Shown here one piece after another: positions 16,671-26,346 of a stretch of 64,000 nt of DNA. Each line of letters starts with the position of its first letter. Positions within the stretch are counted from its first letter, which is position 1. Position numbers and translations under genes: made by a program. Origin of the DNA: JBBATK01 sp044224515. Its GTDB lineage: Bacteria; Bacteroidota; Ignavibacteria; Kapaibacteriales; NICIL-2. The stretch lies in assembly GCA_044224515.1 (NCBI GenBank), contig JBGAKH010000003.1, forward strand, positions 62,001 to 126,000, given 5' to 3'. The notes beneath the pieces were generated by a model. It saw nothing but the letters and a program-made list of their open reading frames with translations. It searched no databases and was not told where the DNA came from.

Positions 16671-18179
16671 ATGATTTCCCAATATCTTGAAGCCCTCGAC
16701 AAGCCCCAATGCAATTGTGGGATCGTCGGAGTGTTCAATCACCCGCAGGCTTCCGTGATGTCATACTATGCTTTGCATGCTCTGCAACATCGTGGACAAG
16801 AAGCTGCCGGAATCGTGAGCTGTTATCGAGATGAGCACAAAGACAAAATGCGCTTCGCCGTACACAAAGACGAGGGGCTGGTGCTCGATGTCTTTGGCGA
16901 CAGCGAAATCCTCACGAAGAAACTTCGCGGTATGTCCGCAATCGGACATAATCGCTACAGTACAACCGGACGTAACTCCATTGCCAATATCCAGCCTTTT
17001 CACATCAACTATCGTAAAGGCAACCTGGCACTGGCTCACAACGGAAACCTGACCAATACCCGCGTTCTACGAGCCGCGTTGCAGGAAGAAGGAGCAATCT
17101 TTCAAACAACGACGGACTCGGAGCTCTTTCTGCATTTGATCGCACGTAGTCGCGAGGAACAACAAATCGATCAGATCCGCGAAGCGCTTCGCATTGCCCG
17201 TGGAGCTTACTCTTTGGTTGTGATGACCGACACAACGCTTTACGCGGCACGAGATCCCTATGGCTTTCGTCCGCTGTGTATCGGAAAGATTCGCAATGCC
17301 GACGGTAGCACTGCTTACGTTGCAGCAAGCGAATCCTGTGCACTCGACATCATCAGCGCTGAGTATGTGCGTGAAGTCAAACACAACGAACTTGTGGTTA
17401 TCGACGAGCAAACCCTCAAGACCGGTGAGATCCGCTCGTACACGATTGATGAAACAACGCCCGAAGCACGACACTGCATTTTCGAGTACATCTACTTCTC
17501 ACGACCTGATTCCAAGATCTTTGGTCACAACGTCGATAAAGTGCGACGTAAACTCGGCAAGAACCTGGCTCTGGAAGGCGCTGTATCCAATGGCGAATAC
17601 AAAGACGTGAGCGTCTGTGCTGTTCCCGATAGCGGTAACACCGCAACGCTTGGCTATGCCCGAGTGAATGAAAAAGAAAATGGCATTCCCACACGGTACG
17701 AAATCGGCTTGATTCGTTCGCACTATGTTGGACGCACCTTCATTGCCCCCGGACAAGACACACGTGAGTTTAAAGTGAAGACAAAGTTTAATGCAGTGCG
17801 CGGAGTGTTGGAAGGACGTAAAATCGTGTTGATCGACGACTCCATTGTACGCGGTACTACATCGAAATCGCTGGTGAAGCTGGTGCGTGAAGCCAAGCCG
17901 GGTGAAGTGCACATGCGCATTACCTCACCGCCTATAACTCATCCCTGTAAGTACGGGATGGACTTCCCAAGTAGCGAAGAACTTATCGCCAACCATCACG
18001 CCGACGAGCAGTCCATCGCCCGAGAATTGGGTGTTGATTCACTGCACTATCTGAGCGTGCAAGGTCTTATGGACTCAGTGCCTCAAGAAGAAGGCATCAA
18101 CTACTGCACTGCGTGTTTTACCGGTAACTACCCGGTTCAGATTGAGCTAAGCGCAAATAAGTATTCAACCGAAGAGTAA
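16671..18179 (+). CDS. purF: Amidophosphoribosyltransferase, Fe-S type
   Basis: Catalyses the first committed step of purine synthesis, moving the amide nitrogen of glutamine to PRPP. The N-terminal glutaminase domain has its nucleophile at Cys16 (CGIVGVF) after a 15-residue propeptide that must be removed; the phosphoribosyltransferase domain carries the PRPP loop VLIDDSIVRGTTSKSL. Cys269, Cys426, Cys479 and Cys482 stand where the Bacillus subtilis-type enzyme binds its 4Fe-4S cluster (HPCKYGMD, YCTACFTG), so this is the oxygen-sensitive type. Length 502 residues is normal for that type. Confidence 0.97.
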   Translation: MISQYLEALDKPQCNCGIVGVFNHPQASVMSYYALHALQHRGQEAAGIVSCYRDEHKDKMRFAVHKDEGLVLDVFGDSEILTKKLRGMSAIGHNRYSTTGRNSIANIQPFHINYRKGNLALAHNGNLTNTRVLRAALQEEGAIFQTTTDSELFLHLIARSREEQQIDQIREALRIARGAYSLVVMTDTTLYAARDPYGFRPLCIGKIRNADGSTAYVAASESCALDIISAEYVREVKHNELVVIDEQTLKTGEIRSYTIDETTPEARHCIFEYIYFSRPDSKIFGHNVDKVRRKLGKNLALEGAVSNGEYKDVSVCAVPDSGNTATLGYARVNEKENGIPTRYEIGLIRSHYVGRTFIAPGQDTREFKVKTKFNAVRGVLEGRKIVLIDDSIVRGTTSKSLVKLVREAKPGEVHMRITSPPITHPCKYGMDFPSSEELIANHHADEQSIARELGVDSLHYLSVQGLMDSVPQEEGINYCTACFTGNYPVQIELSANKYSTEE

Positions 18180-18506
18180 TGCGGTACTGCGAGACGCGTG
18201 AACTTTGATCGTGTCGGGATTGGTAGGCCCTAAGGTACTTCTCTGAACTTCAGTGTTAAGGAAAGACTCATTGTTATGGTAGGGCTGCGCCCTCCCTTGA
18301 GTCCGTGCTGCCCGCATTCTTCGTGGCCTTAGTTCGCGCCGGGACTTGCGCTACGAGTATGTATGATTGCCTTGATGCAAGGAGAGCATACACGGGTTTG
18401 ATCCGTGATTACAAGAGCTTGCGGCTGCGAAGTGCTGCGAAGTGCTGCGAAGAACTACTACGAGCTGCGAAGTGCAACGAAGAGCTACAATCAGGAGTGA
18501 ACGAGA
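18180..18506. other. Intergenic region with short repeats, no gene seen
   Basis: The gap after purF holds a small hairpin (GAGGGCTGCGCCCTC, about 18280-18294) and, from about 18419 to 18488, an imperfect run of GCTGCGAAG units. The one open frame over it reads as repeat translation rather than protein. Confidence 0.55.
18419..18488. repeat. Imperfect GCTGCGAAG repeat
   Basis: The motif GCTGCGAAG(T) occurs four times with degenerate copies between (…AACGAAGAGC…). It sits between the convergent ends of purF and the MCE gene. Confidence 0.6.
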
Positions 18507-19460
18507 CTAGGGTCGTGTTCCCAGACGCACGTTTACATTGATGCCGTGCTTGTTGATTTGATCAACCAGGGTCTGCAGATTGGACATAGCCGAATCGAGT
18601 TTTACGGCCATCTGTTTGTCGTAGATCAGCTTGCCAACTGAGCCTTCACCTTTGCGAACTTCCGTCACGACTGCTTGCACATCGCTTACGAGCAAGTCTA
18701 CGCGATTGAGCGTTGAGTCTGCATTCACCAAGATTTTCTGAGCGCTGTTTGCCGCGTTGTCGAGCTTATGGATCAAGTCAGTCACACTTTGATCGTTGTC
18801 GTTCACAAGCTTTTTCAAATCTTCGGAGAGTGTGCGCAGATTTGAAACCGATACTTGGATGTTCTCGCGGTTAGCGGCGAGAATCGACTTAAGAGAGGCT
18901 ATGGAAGTGTTTGCGTTGGCGGCTGTTTCTTTGAGGTCATTGACGAAGCGACCATCAGCCATGAGTAGAGTGAGCGAGGTTGAAATGGTGTCGAGTCGGC
19001 GCAATAGCTGTTTGGCATCACCGGAGACATCCCCGATAAAGGTCATGAGTTCTCCAAAGTCGGGAGCGCATTGGCCGTTCACGAGGTGTCCATCGTAAGC
19101 TGTGGCAGAACTACCGGTCGTTAACTCAATCTTCTTTCCGCCCGTAAGTTCCAGGATGGTAAGACGAGCACCGAGGTCGTTGCGAAGGTCTGAGATGTCG
19201 TCCATCTTCACTTCAATGCGAACACCATTGGTATCAGGCTTCACGGAGCTCACCTGTCCACGACGCAATCCATTCACAAAAACCGGAGCCGTATTCTCAA
19301 TGCCCGAAGCCGAACTAAAGTGAATAGGGATAGTTTTTTGTGACGTGGATACGCTGCATCCGCGGCCAAGTGTGATGCCGATGACGAGCAGGATGACACC
19401 GAGAAGTGCAACGATGCCGACGCGGATTTCCGTCTGACGAATACTCTCGTTAGAAGCCAT
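18507..19460 (-). CDS. MCE (MlaD-like) domain protein
   Basis: The 317-residue protein has one N-terminal membrane helix (VGIVALLGVILLVIGITLG, about residues 14-32), then an MCE domain (about 40-125; SASGIENTAPVFVNGLRRG, followed by the hallmark strand pattern), and a long helical C-terminal part rich in heptads (NSAQKILVNADSTLNRVDLL). MCE proteins form hexameric rings that shuttle lipids between the membranes as part of Mla/Tgt-type ABC systems. No MlaE permease or MlaF ATPase gene is near it, so in this window it stands alone. The length and helical tail resemble the chloroplast TGD2 and bacterial MlaD types with extended coiled coils. Confidence 0.9.
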   Translation of the reverse strand: MASNESIRQTEIRVGIVALLGVILLVIGITLGRGCSVSTSQKTIPIHFSSASGIENTAPVFVNGLRRGQVSSVKPDTNGVRIEVKMDDISDLRNDLGARLTILELTGGKKIELTTGSSATAYDGHLVNGQCAPDFGELMTFIGDVSGDAKQLLRRLDTISTSLTLLMADGRFVNDLKETAANANTSIASLKSILAANRENIQVSVSNLRTLSEDLKKLVNDNDQSVTDLIHKLDNAANSAQKILVNADSTLNRVDLLVSDVQAVVTEVRKGEGSVGKLIYDKQMAVKLDSAMSNLQTLVDQINKHGINVNVRLGTRP

Positions 19461-19517
19461 TGAACTAAAAGCAGGTCGGTGAAGAGTTGTAAACTACGGA
19501 CAATAGCAAGAAGGCAC

Positions 19518-19550
19518 AAAAAAGCCCCAAAGAAATTGACTCTTGGGGCT
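19518..19550 (-). terminator. Terminator after ssb
   Basis: AGCCCCAA and TTGGGGCT form the stem; on the minus strand six T residues follow. It closes ssb before the MCE gene begins. Confidence 0.85.
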
Positions 19551-19633
19551 CTGTGATATTTGCTGTAATTGTACTCTTCCTGCGTTTCCGCTATCACACG
19601 ATGACGGTGAAGTGAGAACGTTGGGCTCGTCTT

Positions 19634-20047
19634 TTAGAAGGGAATGTCGTCTTCAGTGTTTGTCGCAGCGGCGCTACTCGGCGAAAACTCAGTCCCGCCA
19701 GCTTCCTCGGAACGACGTCCATCGAGCAGAAGCATGTTATCGGCAACTACTTCTGTAAAGTACTTCTTGTTTCCACTTTGGTCTTCGAAAATGCGGGTTT
19801 GGAGGCGACCTTCAATGTAGACCCGTGAACCTCTGTGCACAAGGCGTTGAATGATTTCGGCCAGTCCTCTCCAAGCAATAATCGTGTGCCATTCCGTGTG
19901 TTCTTGGTACTGCCCTTCTTTGTCTTTGCGAGATTCAGTTGTAGCCAGCCTGAATTGTGCGACGGGAATTCCACTTGCCGTGAAGTTAACGTCCGGGTCC
20001 TTACCAACATTTCCAATGAGCATGACTTTATTCAAGCTGCGCGACAT
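19634..20047 (-). CDS. ssb: Single-stranded DNA-binding protein
   Basis: The 137-residue protein has the bacterial SSB OB fold (residues 1-108; start SLNKVMLIGNVGKDPDVN, then EWHTIIAWRGLAEI and GSRVYIEGRLQTRIFEDQSG), a short low-complexity linker and the acidic C-terminal tip ending DDIPF that docks partner proteins. Length is normal for the short-linker form. It acts in replication, repair and recombination. It is a single-gene unit with its own terminator. Confidence 0.97.
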   Translation of the reverse strand: MSRSLNKVMLIGNVGKDPDVNFTASGIPVAQFRLATTESRKDKEGQYQEHTEWHTIIAWRGLAEIIQRLVHRGSRVYIEGRLQTRIFEDQSGNKKYFTEVVADNMLLLDGRRSEEAGGTEFSPSSAAATNTEDDIPF

Positions 20048-20208
20048 ATCCTACTCCCATCAGGTAGTCCGTGAATTTGAAATTAATTTTTCTGCATGAC
20101 CGGCGCGACTGAGTTCCCCTAGCAGTGTGCTCAACTTACAGCCTGTTCATGAAAAAATCAACTAAAAAAAACGGTTGCGCTTTGAATTGAAGTTTCGCCT
20201 ATCTTCTT

Positions 20209-21375
20209 TTATTGCAAAGAGGATAACTCGTGTCGCGCTATGACCAGTTTCTGTACTTCACTGGTACCTTCTCCAATGGTTAACAATTTGGAGTCACGCC
20301 AGTATTTTTCGACAGGAAACTCCTTGATATAACCATATCCTCCATGAATTTGTACGGCTTCTTCGCTGACGTTAACAGCGACTTCGGAGGCAAAAAGTTT
20401 GGCTTGGGAAGCCGTCTTACTAAAGTCCAATCCGGCGTCGCGCATCCATGCCGATTTGTAGGTCAGTGCGCGTGAGGCATCGATGTTCATGCTCATGCGC
20501 GCCAATTTCATCATGATACCTTGTTGGTCGCCAATCGGTTTGCCGAATTGAATGCGCTCGCGACTGTATTTCATGGCTGCTTCGAATGCTCCTTGAGCCA
20601 AGCCCACACTCAATGCCGCGATGGAGATGCGTCCACCATCCAATATCTGCAGTGCCTGCTTAAAACCTTCTCCTTCATTTCCTATCAAGTGGTCTGCAGG
20701 AACCTTTACATTGTCGAAGGTCAGGGAAGCAGTATCGCTGCAGCGCATGCCAAGCTTGTTCTCTTTCTTCGACGGGAAGAAGCCTTCCATAGACTTATCG
20801 ATGGCAAAGGCGCTAATACCTTTCTTGCCTTTGGAGGGGTCGGTCATGGCCATGACCACGCAGATATCTCCTACATTGCCGTGTGTGATGAAGTTCTTTG
20901 AACCGTTGAGAATGTAGTACTCTCCTTCACGGCGAGCCGTCGTCTGTGTTCCACCTGCATCGGAACCCGCATTGGCCTCCGTTAGGCCCCAGGCTCCCAT
21001 GGTCTCGCCGGCAGCCAAGCGCTTGACGTACTTCTCGCGAAGCATCTCCGATCCGAAGCGGAAGATGTGGGAAGTACACAGTCCGTTGTGCGCCGCGACA
21101 CCCAAAGCGATCGATGGACATACGCGCGCAACTTCCTCAACCGTAATCGCATATTCCATGTAGCCCAAACCGGAACCATTGTACTCCGGAGGAATGACAA
21201 CCCCTAAAAAGCCCAATTCTGCGAGCTTTTTGAATATCTCATGGGGAAATTCTTGGGTCTCATCGAAGTGAGACACGTGCGGGCGAATCTCATTTTCCGC
21301 AAATTCCCGAATGGCAGAGCGAATGGCTTCTTGTTCTTCTGAGAGTTCAAATCCGAAGGTTGCTGTTTGGTCCAC
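20209..21375 (-). CDS. Acyl-CoA dehydrogenase
   Basis: A 388-residue flavoprotein of the short/medium-chain acyl-CoA dehydrogenase family, catalysing alpha-beta dehydrogenation with FAD in fatty-acid or branched-chain amino-acid breakdown. Seen: helical N-terminal domain (EEQEAIRSAIREFAENEIRP), the first signature WGLTEANAGSDAGGTQT, the second signature QIHGGYGYIKEFPVEKYWRD, and the catalytic-base region LTIGEGTSEVQKLVIAR (Glu of EGTSE). Full length. Substrate length cannot be told; proteins with the SLTFDNVKVPADHLIG loop are often annotated butyryl- or isovaleryl-type. No electron-transfer flavoprotein genes are beside it. Confidence 0.93.
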   Translation of the reverse strand: MDQTATFGFELSEEQEAIRSAIREFAENEIRPHVSHFDETQEFPHEIFKKLAELGFLGVVIPPEYNGSGLGYMEYAITVEEVARVCPSIALGVAAHNGLCTSHIFRFGSEMLREKYVKRLAAGETMGAWGLTEANAGSDAGGTQTTARREGEYYILNGSKNFITHGNVGDICVVMAMTDPSKGKKGISAFAIDKSMEGFFPSKKENKLGMRCSDTASLTFDNVKVPADHLIGNEGEGFKQALQILDGGRISIAALSVGLAQGAFEAAMKYSRERIQFGKPIGDQQGIMMKLARMSMNIDASRALTYKSAWMRDAGLDFSKTASQAKLFASEVAVNVSEEAVQIHGGYGYIKEFPVEKYWRDSKLLTIGEGTSEVQKLVIARHELSSLQ

Positions 21376-21625
21376 GGTTCGTAATGTCAGGTGAGAAATA
21401 TCTGGTCGTTGTACGCCCGTAAAAGGCGTTGCAAATCTCGCGACGCAGACCCGTTCATGTTTACCATGAGTCGGCTCCGGCGTTCACGAGCGTGTGCAAT
21501 TTAATCAAGCTGAATGTCACAGCGTGCTCCGCAAATCAGGCATCTTCGGAGTAGGGAATGAAGATGGGATCGGCAATGCGGAGTGCTATCACTACGCTCA
21601 GCCCGTTTGAAGCTTTTTCACCTGC

Positions 21626-23173
21626 TTAGTTAGCGCTACGCCCGAATGTCAAACGGTACCAACGCATCAATGCTTGGCGATCTTCCGGCCATGCCGGTGT
21701 GCGTGCCCAACAGTAGTCACCGAAACGTCGTTCCACGATGATCCTGGATTGCAATTCAGCCTCCTGCTTAGAACACAGGATATGAAGTGAGTCCAATGCC
21801 AAGGCTGAGGCGGAAATAACGTACTGGTCAATACCGCTATGAACCAATAGGCTATCGCTGTTGCGTTGGTCAACCATAACAAATCGGATCTCCGGATGTC
21901 GTGCTTGCAAGGCTCGCGCACTGAGTCCAAAAGTCAGGCTTACATATACATATGCGTGCCGGGGCAGATCGCGAACGCAGGAATCGACTTCGTCATGGAG
22001 ATTATTCAGCGCACTAATATGCGATTGAGTCTGTGCCATGACAGTGATACTGCGTTCTATTGCTTTGTCAATTTTAGACTCTCCGGGAATAGGCGTGCGC
22101 CAGATACTAAAGTCAGAGGCACGATAGGGTGCAACGAGGTAGAAAGTGGCTGCTATGATACTTATGCTCAAAACAACGGTGGGTTTTAGCATTCGCAGGA
22201 GGGGCAAGAACAACAGAAGTACCGCAGGAAGAACAAGTACGATGTATCCTTTGGTAAAAGTACTCAGGAGGAAAAACACCATTGGAGGAAGAATCCAGAG
22301 TGCAAGCATGGCTTTGGACACATCAGTCTGATCCTGTGTCGTATACTTTGACGATCTCAGAGACGGAACCAAAGCAGCCAGGCCAACACCAAGAAAGGCA
22401 CTAAGGTAGTACGGCGCTAATTGCAGCATGGCGAGCAAATTGACTGCCGGATTGTTGAGAGCTCCCGGAGGGTGAGCGCGATACAGTTCGATGTAAGACC
22501 TAACACCTCCATTCAGCGCCAGGAAGGGTACAAGCCATGCGGCGAGGACAATGAGGCCGCTGAGATGAGCTAGTAGAACGTTGCGCAGTGACGGACGACT
22601 CGGGCCATCGGGACTGCGCCAATGCCGGTGCCATAGATACGCATAGAGGGGCAAGACTAATACTGCCGAACTTTGACGAAAGCCTCCACCTAGTGCCAAT
22701 ACAACCGGTGTCCAATAGAGACCTCTACTCGTCAATCCCAACTGCACCAGTACTAAGCAAAAGAAGAGATCAAAGGCATAGACCTCCGATACGCTGCCAT
22801 AATGCCATACCGTCGGAATACAAAAGAACAGCAGGGTAGAGACCAAACTTGTCGTCACATCCGCATAGCGTCGCAGCAGGCGATACAGAGGATAAACGGA
22901 CAGCGTCGACCACAGTATCGAAGGTGCAACGTTGGCAGCAAAAGGAGAAAGGAAAACTCGAAAAGTTCGAATAAGCAGGATGTGGAGCGGATAGCCAGGC
23001 AGGTGTGGACGATCCGCCGCAATGCTATAATCAGTAGCGGCACAGAAGAAGTTTACCGGATCCCAATGCAATGGAGCGTGCTCGGACCCAAGCCAACGCG
23101 TGAGCAGTACGAAGATGGCAATGAGGACGACGTACAATCTCTCGGATTGTAAAAAGCGGCTTCTTTGGTGCAT
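21626..23173 (-). CDS. Multi-spanning GT-C type membrane protein (DUF2723-like)
   Basis: The 515-residue protein has an N-terminal helix, then a loop with acidic residue HWDPVNFFCAATDYS followed by RPHLPGYPLH, and about ten further membrane segments, ending in a soluble domain (about residues 370-515). This is the layout of GT-C glycosyltransferases of the DUF2723/protein O-mannosyltransferase-like group, in which the aspartate in the first periplasmic loop is catalytic and a polyprenyl-phosphate sugar is the donor. GSVSEVYAFDLFFCL fits the second conserved loop. Acceptor unknown. It is divergent from the ABC exporter gene. Confidence 0.8.
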   Translation of the reverse strand: MHQRSRFLQSERLYVVLIAIFVLLTRWLGSEHAPLHWDPVNFFCAATDYSIAADRPHLPGYPLHILLIRTFRVFLSPFAANVAPSILWSTLSVYPLYRLLRRYADVTTSLVSTLLFFCIPTVWHYGSVSEVYAFDLFFCLVLVQLGLTSRGLYWTPVVLALGGGFRQSSAVLVLPLYAYLWHRHWRSPDGPSRPSLRNVLLAHLSGLIVLAAWLVPFLALNGGVRSYIELYRAHPPGALNNPAVNLLAMLQLAPYYLSAFLGVGLAALVPSLRSSKYTTQDQTDVSKAMLALWILPPMVFFLLSTFTKGYIVLVLPAVLLLFLPLLRMLKPTVVLSISIIAATFYLVAPYRASDFSIWRTPIPGESKIDKAIERSITVMAQTQSHISALNNLHDEVDSCVRDLPRHAYVYVSLTFGLSARALQARHPEIRFVMVDQRNSDSLLVHSGIDQYVISASALALDSLHILCSKQEAELQSRIIVERRFGDYCWARTPAWPEDRQALMRWYRLTFGRSAN

Positions 23174-23384
23174 CCTGCAAACTAGGGAACAAAGTGTTGT
23201 GCCAGCGAAAAGGCGGTGTTTTGCCCTGAGATGCCACCGTCAACCGGGCTGAAATTGGAAACTTGGCTGTCGAAACGATTGGAAGAGTTGAGCATACAGT
23301 CCTGCACATCCAATCTTGCGTCGCCTTTGACGTCCATCGTGGCCTTGCAAAGCGCTATGTTTGTCGGAACAACGAAGCACAGAC

Positions 23385-25157
23385 ATGAAATTGTTATTCT
23401 CCTATTTGCGCCAATACAAGTCATTGGTCGCACTCGCATTGGTATTGGCTGCCATCAATCAGGTCTTTTCACTGCTGGATCCCTATGTTTTTCGGCTTAC
23501 GATTGACCGAGTCGTTCTTAAACACGACGAGCTCAAGCTGGCAGAGTTTGTCTCAAAGATTGTGACATTCCTTGGTCTCTCGGTGGGGGCTGCTTTTGTC
23601 TCACGCGTTGCTAAGAACTTTCAAGACTACTTCGTCAACTACATCGTACAAAAGGTTGGAGCGCAGATGTATGCCGACGGATTGAAGCACTCTTTGGAAC
23701 TGCCCTATTCTGTCTTTGAAGATCAGCGTAGCGGGGAGACCCTTAGTATTCTCCAGAAAGCCCGTGTCGATGTTGAGCGCGTCGTTAATGCAGGTATCAA
23801 TGTTCTCTTTACCTCAATTGTTGGTTTAATTTTCGTTACGGTCTATGCTTTTACCGTGCACTGGGCAGTGGTGCTGATTTACTTCAGTACGGTACCGCTC
23901 ATCGGTATGGTCAGTTCACGTATGAGCAAGCGTATTAAGAAAATGCAGAAGGTTATCGTGAGCGAAACAACCGCTTTGAGCGGAAGCACGACGGAGTCAC
24001 TGCGTAACATTGAACTCGTGAAGTCGCTCGGCTTGGCATCACAAGAGATCAAGCGACTCAACGGTGTCACTACGAAGATCCTGGGACTCGAGCTGAAGAA
24101 GGTGCGCTACATTCGGAGTTTGAGTTTTATACAGGGCACTACGGTGAATTTTCTTCGCACCTGTATCCTGTTTCTGATGTTCTACCTGGTGTTTGATAAG
24201 CAGATCACGGTGGGGCAAATGTTCTCGCTCTTCGTATACTCTTTCTTCATCTTCGGCCCACTGCAAGAGCTTGGAAACATCATCAACATTTATAGAGAGT
24301 CCGAGGTGTCGCTCAACAACCTCGAAAAGATTTTCGAAACACCGGTTGAACCCAAACCGGAGCAACCTCGATTGATTGAACGCATTGAGACCATCCGGAT
24401 GGAAGATGTGAGCTTCCGTCACCAGAGTGCCTCACACAATGCACTGGATCATGTTCACGTGCAGGTCGACAGTAAAGAAACGGTTGCCTTTGTTGGACCT
24501 TCCGGTAGCGGAAAGACGACTCTCGTTAAGCTACTCGTGGGATTGTATCAGCCTAATGGTGGCTCGCTTCGGTATAACGATGTAAGCTCCATGGACATCG
24601 ACTTCGACATTCTGAGAAATCGTATTGGTTTTGTTAGTCAAGACACTCAACTCTTCAGCGGCAGTATTCGCGATAATCTTCTCTTCGTGAATCCCACTGC
24701 GACCGATGAAGAGTGCTTTGAAGCGTTGAAAAAAGCTGCATGCGATTCTTTGTTGGATCGTGCCGATCGTGGTTTAGACACCATCATTGGTGAAGGCGGC
24801 GTGAAAGTCAGCGGGGGAGAACGCCAGCGATTGTCTATAGCACGGGCTCTATTGCGCTCTCCTGATCTTCTGATATTCGACGAAGCAACGAGTGCGTTGG
24901 ACTCCATGACAGAGGAAGAGATTACGCAAACCGTACGGAGTTTATCGCAACGCAAAGAGCAGATTACCATTATGATCGCGCATCGTCTCAGTACCATTAT
25001 GCATGCGGATCGCATCTATGTGCTGGAGCGCGGTCGCGTTGTTGAACAAGGCACACACCGCGATTTGCTCGATGAAAAAGGGTTGTACTATGCAATGTGG
25101 CGTCAGCAGATCGGTGAACGTAAGTCAAGCGATCTCGCACAGCATTCTTTTAACTAA
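23385..25157 (+). CDS. ABC exporter, fused permease and ATPase (MsbA/multidrug type)
   Basis: A half-transporter of about 590 residues: six membrane helices in the N-terminal ABC_membrane domain (for example VALALVLAAINQVFSLLDP), then the ATPase with Walker A GPSGSGKTTLVKLL, Q-loop VSQDTQLFSG, signature VSGGERQRLSIARALL, Walker B LLIFDEATSALD and the H-loop IAHRLSTI. It would work as a dimer to export lipids, peptides or drugs. The frame opens with a TTG at 23361, but the ATG at 23385 (MKLLFSYLRQYKS) matches where related exporters begin and is preferred. Confidence 0.92.
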   Translation: MKLLFSYLRQYKSLVALALVLAAINQVFSLLDPYVFRLTIDRVVLKHDELKLAEFVSKIVTFLGLSVGAAFVSRVAKNFQDYFVNYIVQKVGAQMYADGLKHSLELPYSVFEDQRSGETLSILQKARVDVERVVNAGINVLFTSIVGLIFVTVYAFTVHWAVVLIYFSTVPLIGMVSSRMSKRIKKMQKVIVSETTALSGSTTESLRNIELVKSLGLASQEIKRLNGVTTKILGLELKKVRYIRSLSFIQGTTVNFLRTCILFLMFYLVFDKQITVGQMFSLFVYSFFIFGPLQELGNIINIYRESEVSLNNLEKIFETPVEPKPEQPRLIERIETIRMEDVSFRHQSASHNALDHVHVQVDSKETVAFVGPSGSGKTTLVKLLVGLYQPNGGSLRYNDVSSMDIDFDILRNRIGFVSQDTQLFSGSIRDNLLFVNPTATDEECFEALKKAACDSLLDRADRGLDTIIGEGGVKVSGGERQRLSIARALLRSPDLLIFDEATSALDSMTEEEITQTVRSLSQRKEQITIMIAHRLSTIMHADRIYVLERGRVVEQGTHRDLLDEKGLYYAMWRQQIGERKSSDLAQHSFN

Positions 25158-25328
25158 GTGAAATACCTTAAGCCTTGCTAGAGCTATCCGAGAACAACGA
25201 AGCTAATCGATTGCGCCAACGATCTACAATCAGGGTTCATTGCGCTTGATACGGAGATGGCGTTGAGAGAGATTCCAATAGCGATAAGGCAAGAGAACAT
25301 AGTCGTTCGCTTTTTGTGTTGCTGAAAC

Positions 25329-26159
25329 ATGATCCCACAAATAACATCGTTGTTTGTTTATCCGGTGAAGTCGATGGGGGCGGTTGGCCTCGAGTGTGCG
25401 GAGCTTAATGAAGGCGGCTTTCGTTATGATCGACAGTGGATGATGGTGGACGAAAATGGACGCTTTGTCTCGCAACGAGAGATTCGGGCATTGAGCCTCA
25501 TGCACTGTCATCTCACCGATCATCATCTGGAGCTTCGTTTTGAAGGGAAGGGTTCTGTAGCCGTATCATTGGATGCTGTCGAAAGTGAACCTGTTCCGGT
25601 ACAGGTATGGGACGAGAAGTGCTGGGCGGTGGAAGAATCACGTGAAGCACATGATTTTCTCTCGGCATGTTTTGGCGCTTCCTTTCGGCTGGTGCGTATG
25701 TCAACACAGCGACCTCGATTGCTCGAGCCTGCCTTCATAAATCACAGCTCGCATAGAGTTCATATGCACTTCGGTGATTCACAACCATTACACTTGTGTT
25801 CTCTTGACTCACTGGCGGAACTCAATAGCCGTCTGCAACAGCCGATTCCCGTCAGTCGCTTTCGACCGAATATTGTCGTACAAGGCCTGCCTCCATTTCA
25901 TGAGGATCGTCTACAAAGCTTCACGTGCCGTGGTACTCGTTTTCGCTTCGCGAAGCAGACAGGACGTTGTGTCATGATCGGTATCGACCAAACGACATCG
26001 GCGCAAAACTCTGAGCCTTTGGAGGTCTTGGCATCGTATCGCAAACACGGACACCGCATTGCATTTGGTTGTTACTTTATTCATGACGCCGTTGGCTCAT
26101 CTCTGCACGTAGGTGACTCGTTGGAAGAGTGTCACTTTGTTGACCTGATTTCTGCATAG
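25329..26159 (+). CDS. MOSC domain protein (YcbX-like)
   Basis: The 276-residue protein has the MOSC N-terminal beta-barrel (ITSLFVYPVKSMGAVGLECA, then GFRYDRQWMMVDENGRFVSQR) and the MOSC domain itself with the conserved cysteine in GRCVMIGID (about residue 213) and the motif SRFRPNIVV. MOSC proteins of the YcbX and mARC group carry molybdenum cofactor and reduce N-hydroxylated compounds. No ferredoxin domain is attached, unlike E. coli YcbX, so an external electron donor would be needed. Length is normal for the short form. A bidirectional terminator separates it from the convergent SPFH gene. Confidence 0.9.
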   Translation: MIPQITSLFVYPVKSMGAVGLECAELNEGGFRYDRQWMMVDENGRFVSQREIRALSLMHCHLTDHHLELRFEGKGSVAVSLDAVESEPVPVQVWDEKCWAVEESREAHDFLSACFGASFRLVRMSTQRPRLLEPAFINHSSHRVHMHFGDSQPLHLCSLDSLAELNSRLQQPIPVSRFRPNIVVQGLPPFHEDRLQSFTCRGTRFRFAKQTGRCVMIGIDQTTSAQNSEPLEVLASYRKHGHRIAFGCYFIHDAVGSSLHVGDSLEECHFVDLISA

Positions 26160-26184
26160 AAATCATTCACCATTCGCTCAAATG

Positions 26185-26222
26185 AAAAAAAGGACTGCTC
26201 CCAAAGGGCGCAGTCCTTTTTT
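26185..26222. terminator. Bidirectional terminator
   Basis: AAAAAAAGGACTGC and GCAGTCCTTTTTT form a strong stem with A-run before and T-run after, between two convergent genes, so it can serve both strands. Confidence 0.9.
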
Positions 26223-26346
26223 ACTTTCATGACAAAATTGCTTCGTGTGCCAACTCGAATCGAGATTGTGGCGAATGCTCTCGTCTCAATACTAAGAACA
26301 TCGATTAAAAACTTCCGACTGAGCACATCACTATAGCCATTGATGA

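Noticed and set aside
18305..18541. Plus-strand open frame after purF
   Set aside because: Mostly translation of the GCTGCGAAG repeat and overlaps the MCE gene end.
23361..23384. TTG start extending the ABC exporter by eight residues
   Set aside because: Possible, but the ATG at 23385 matches the usual start of the family and the extension has no clear ribosome binding site.
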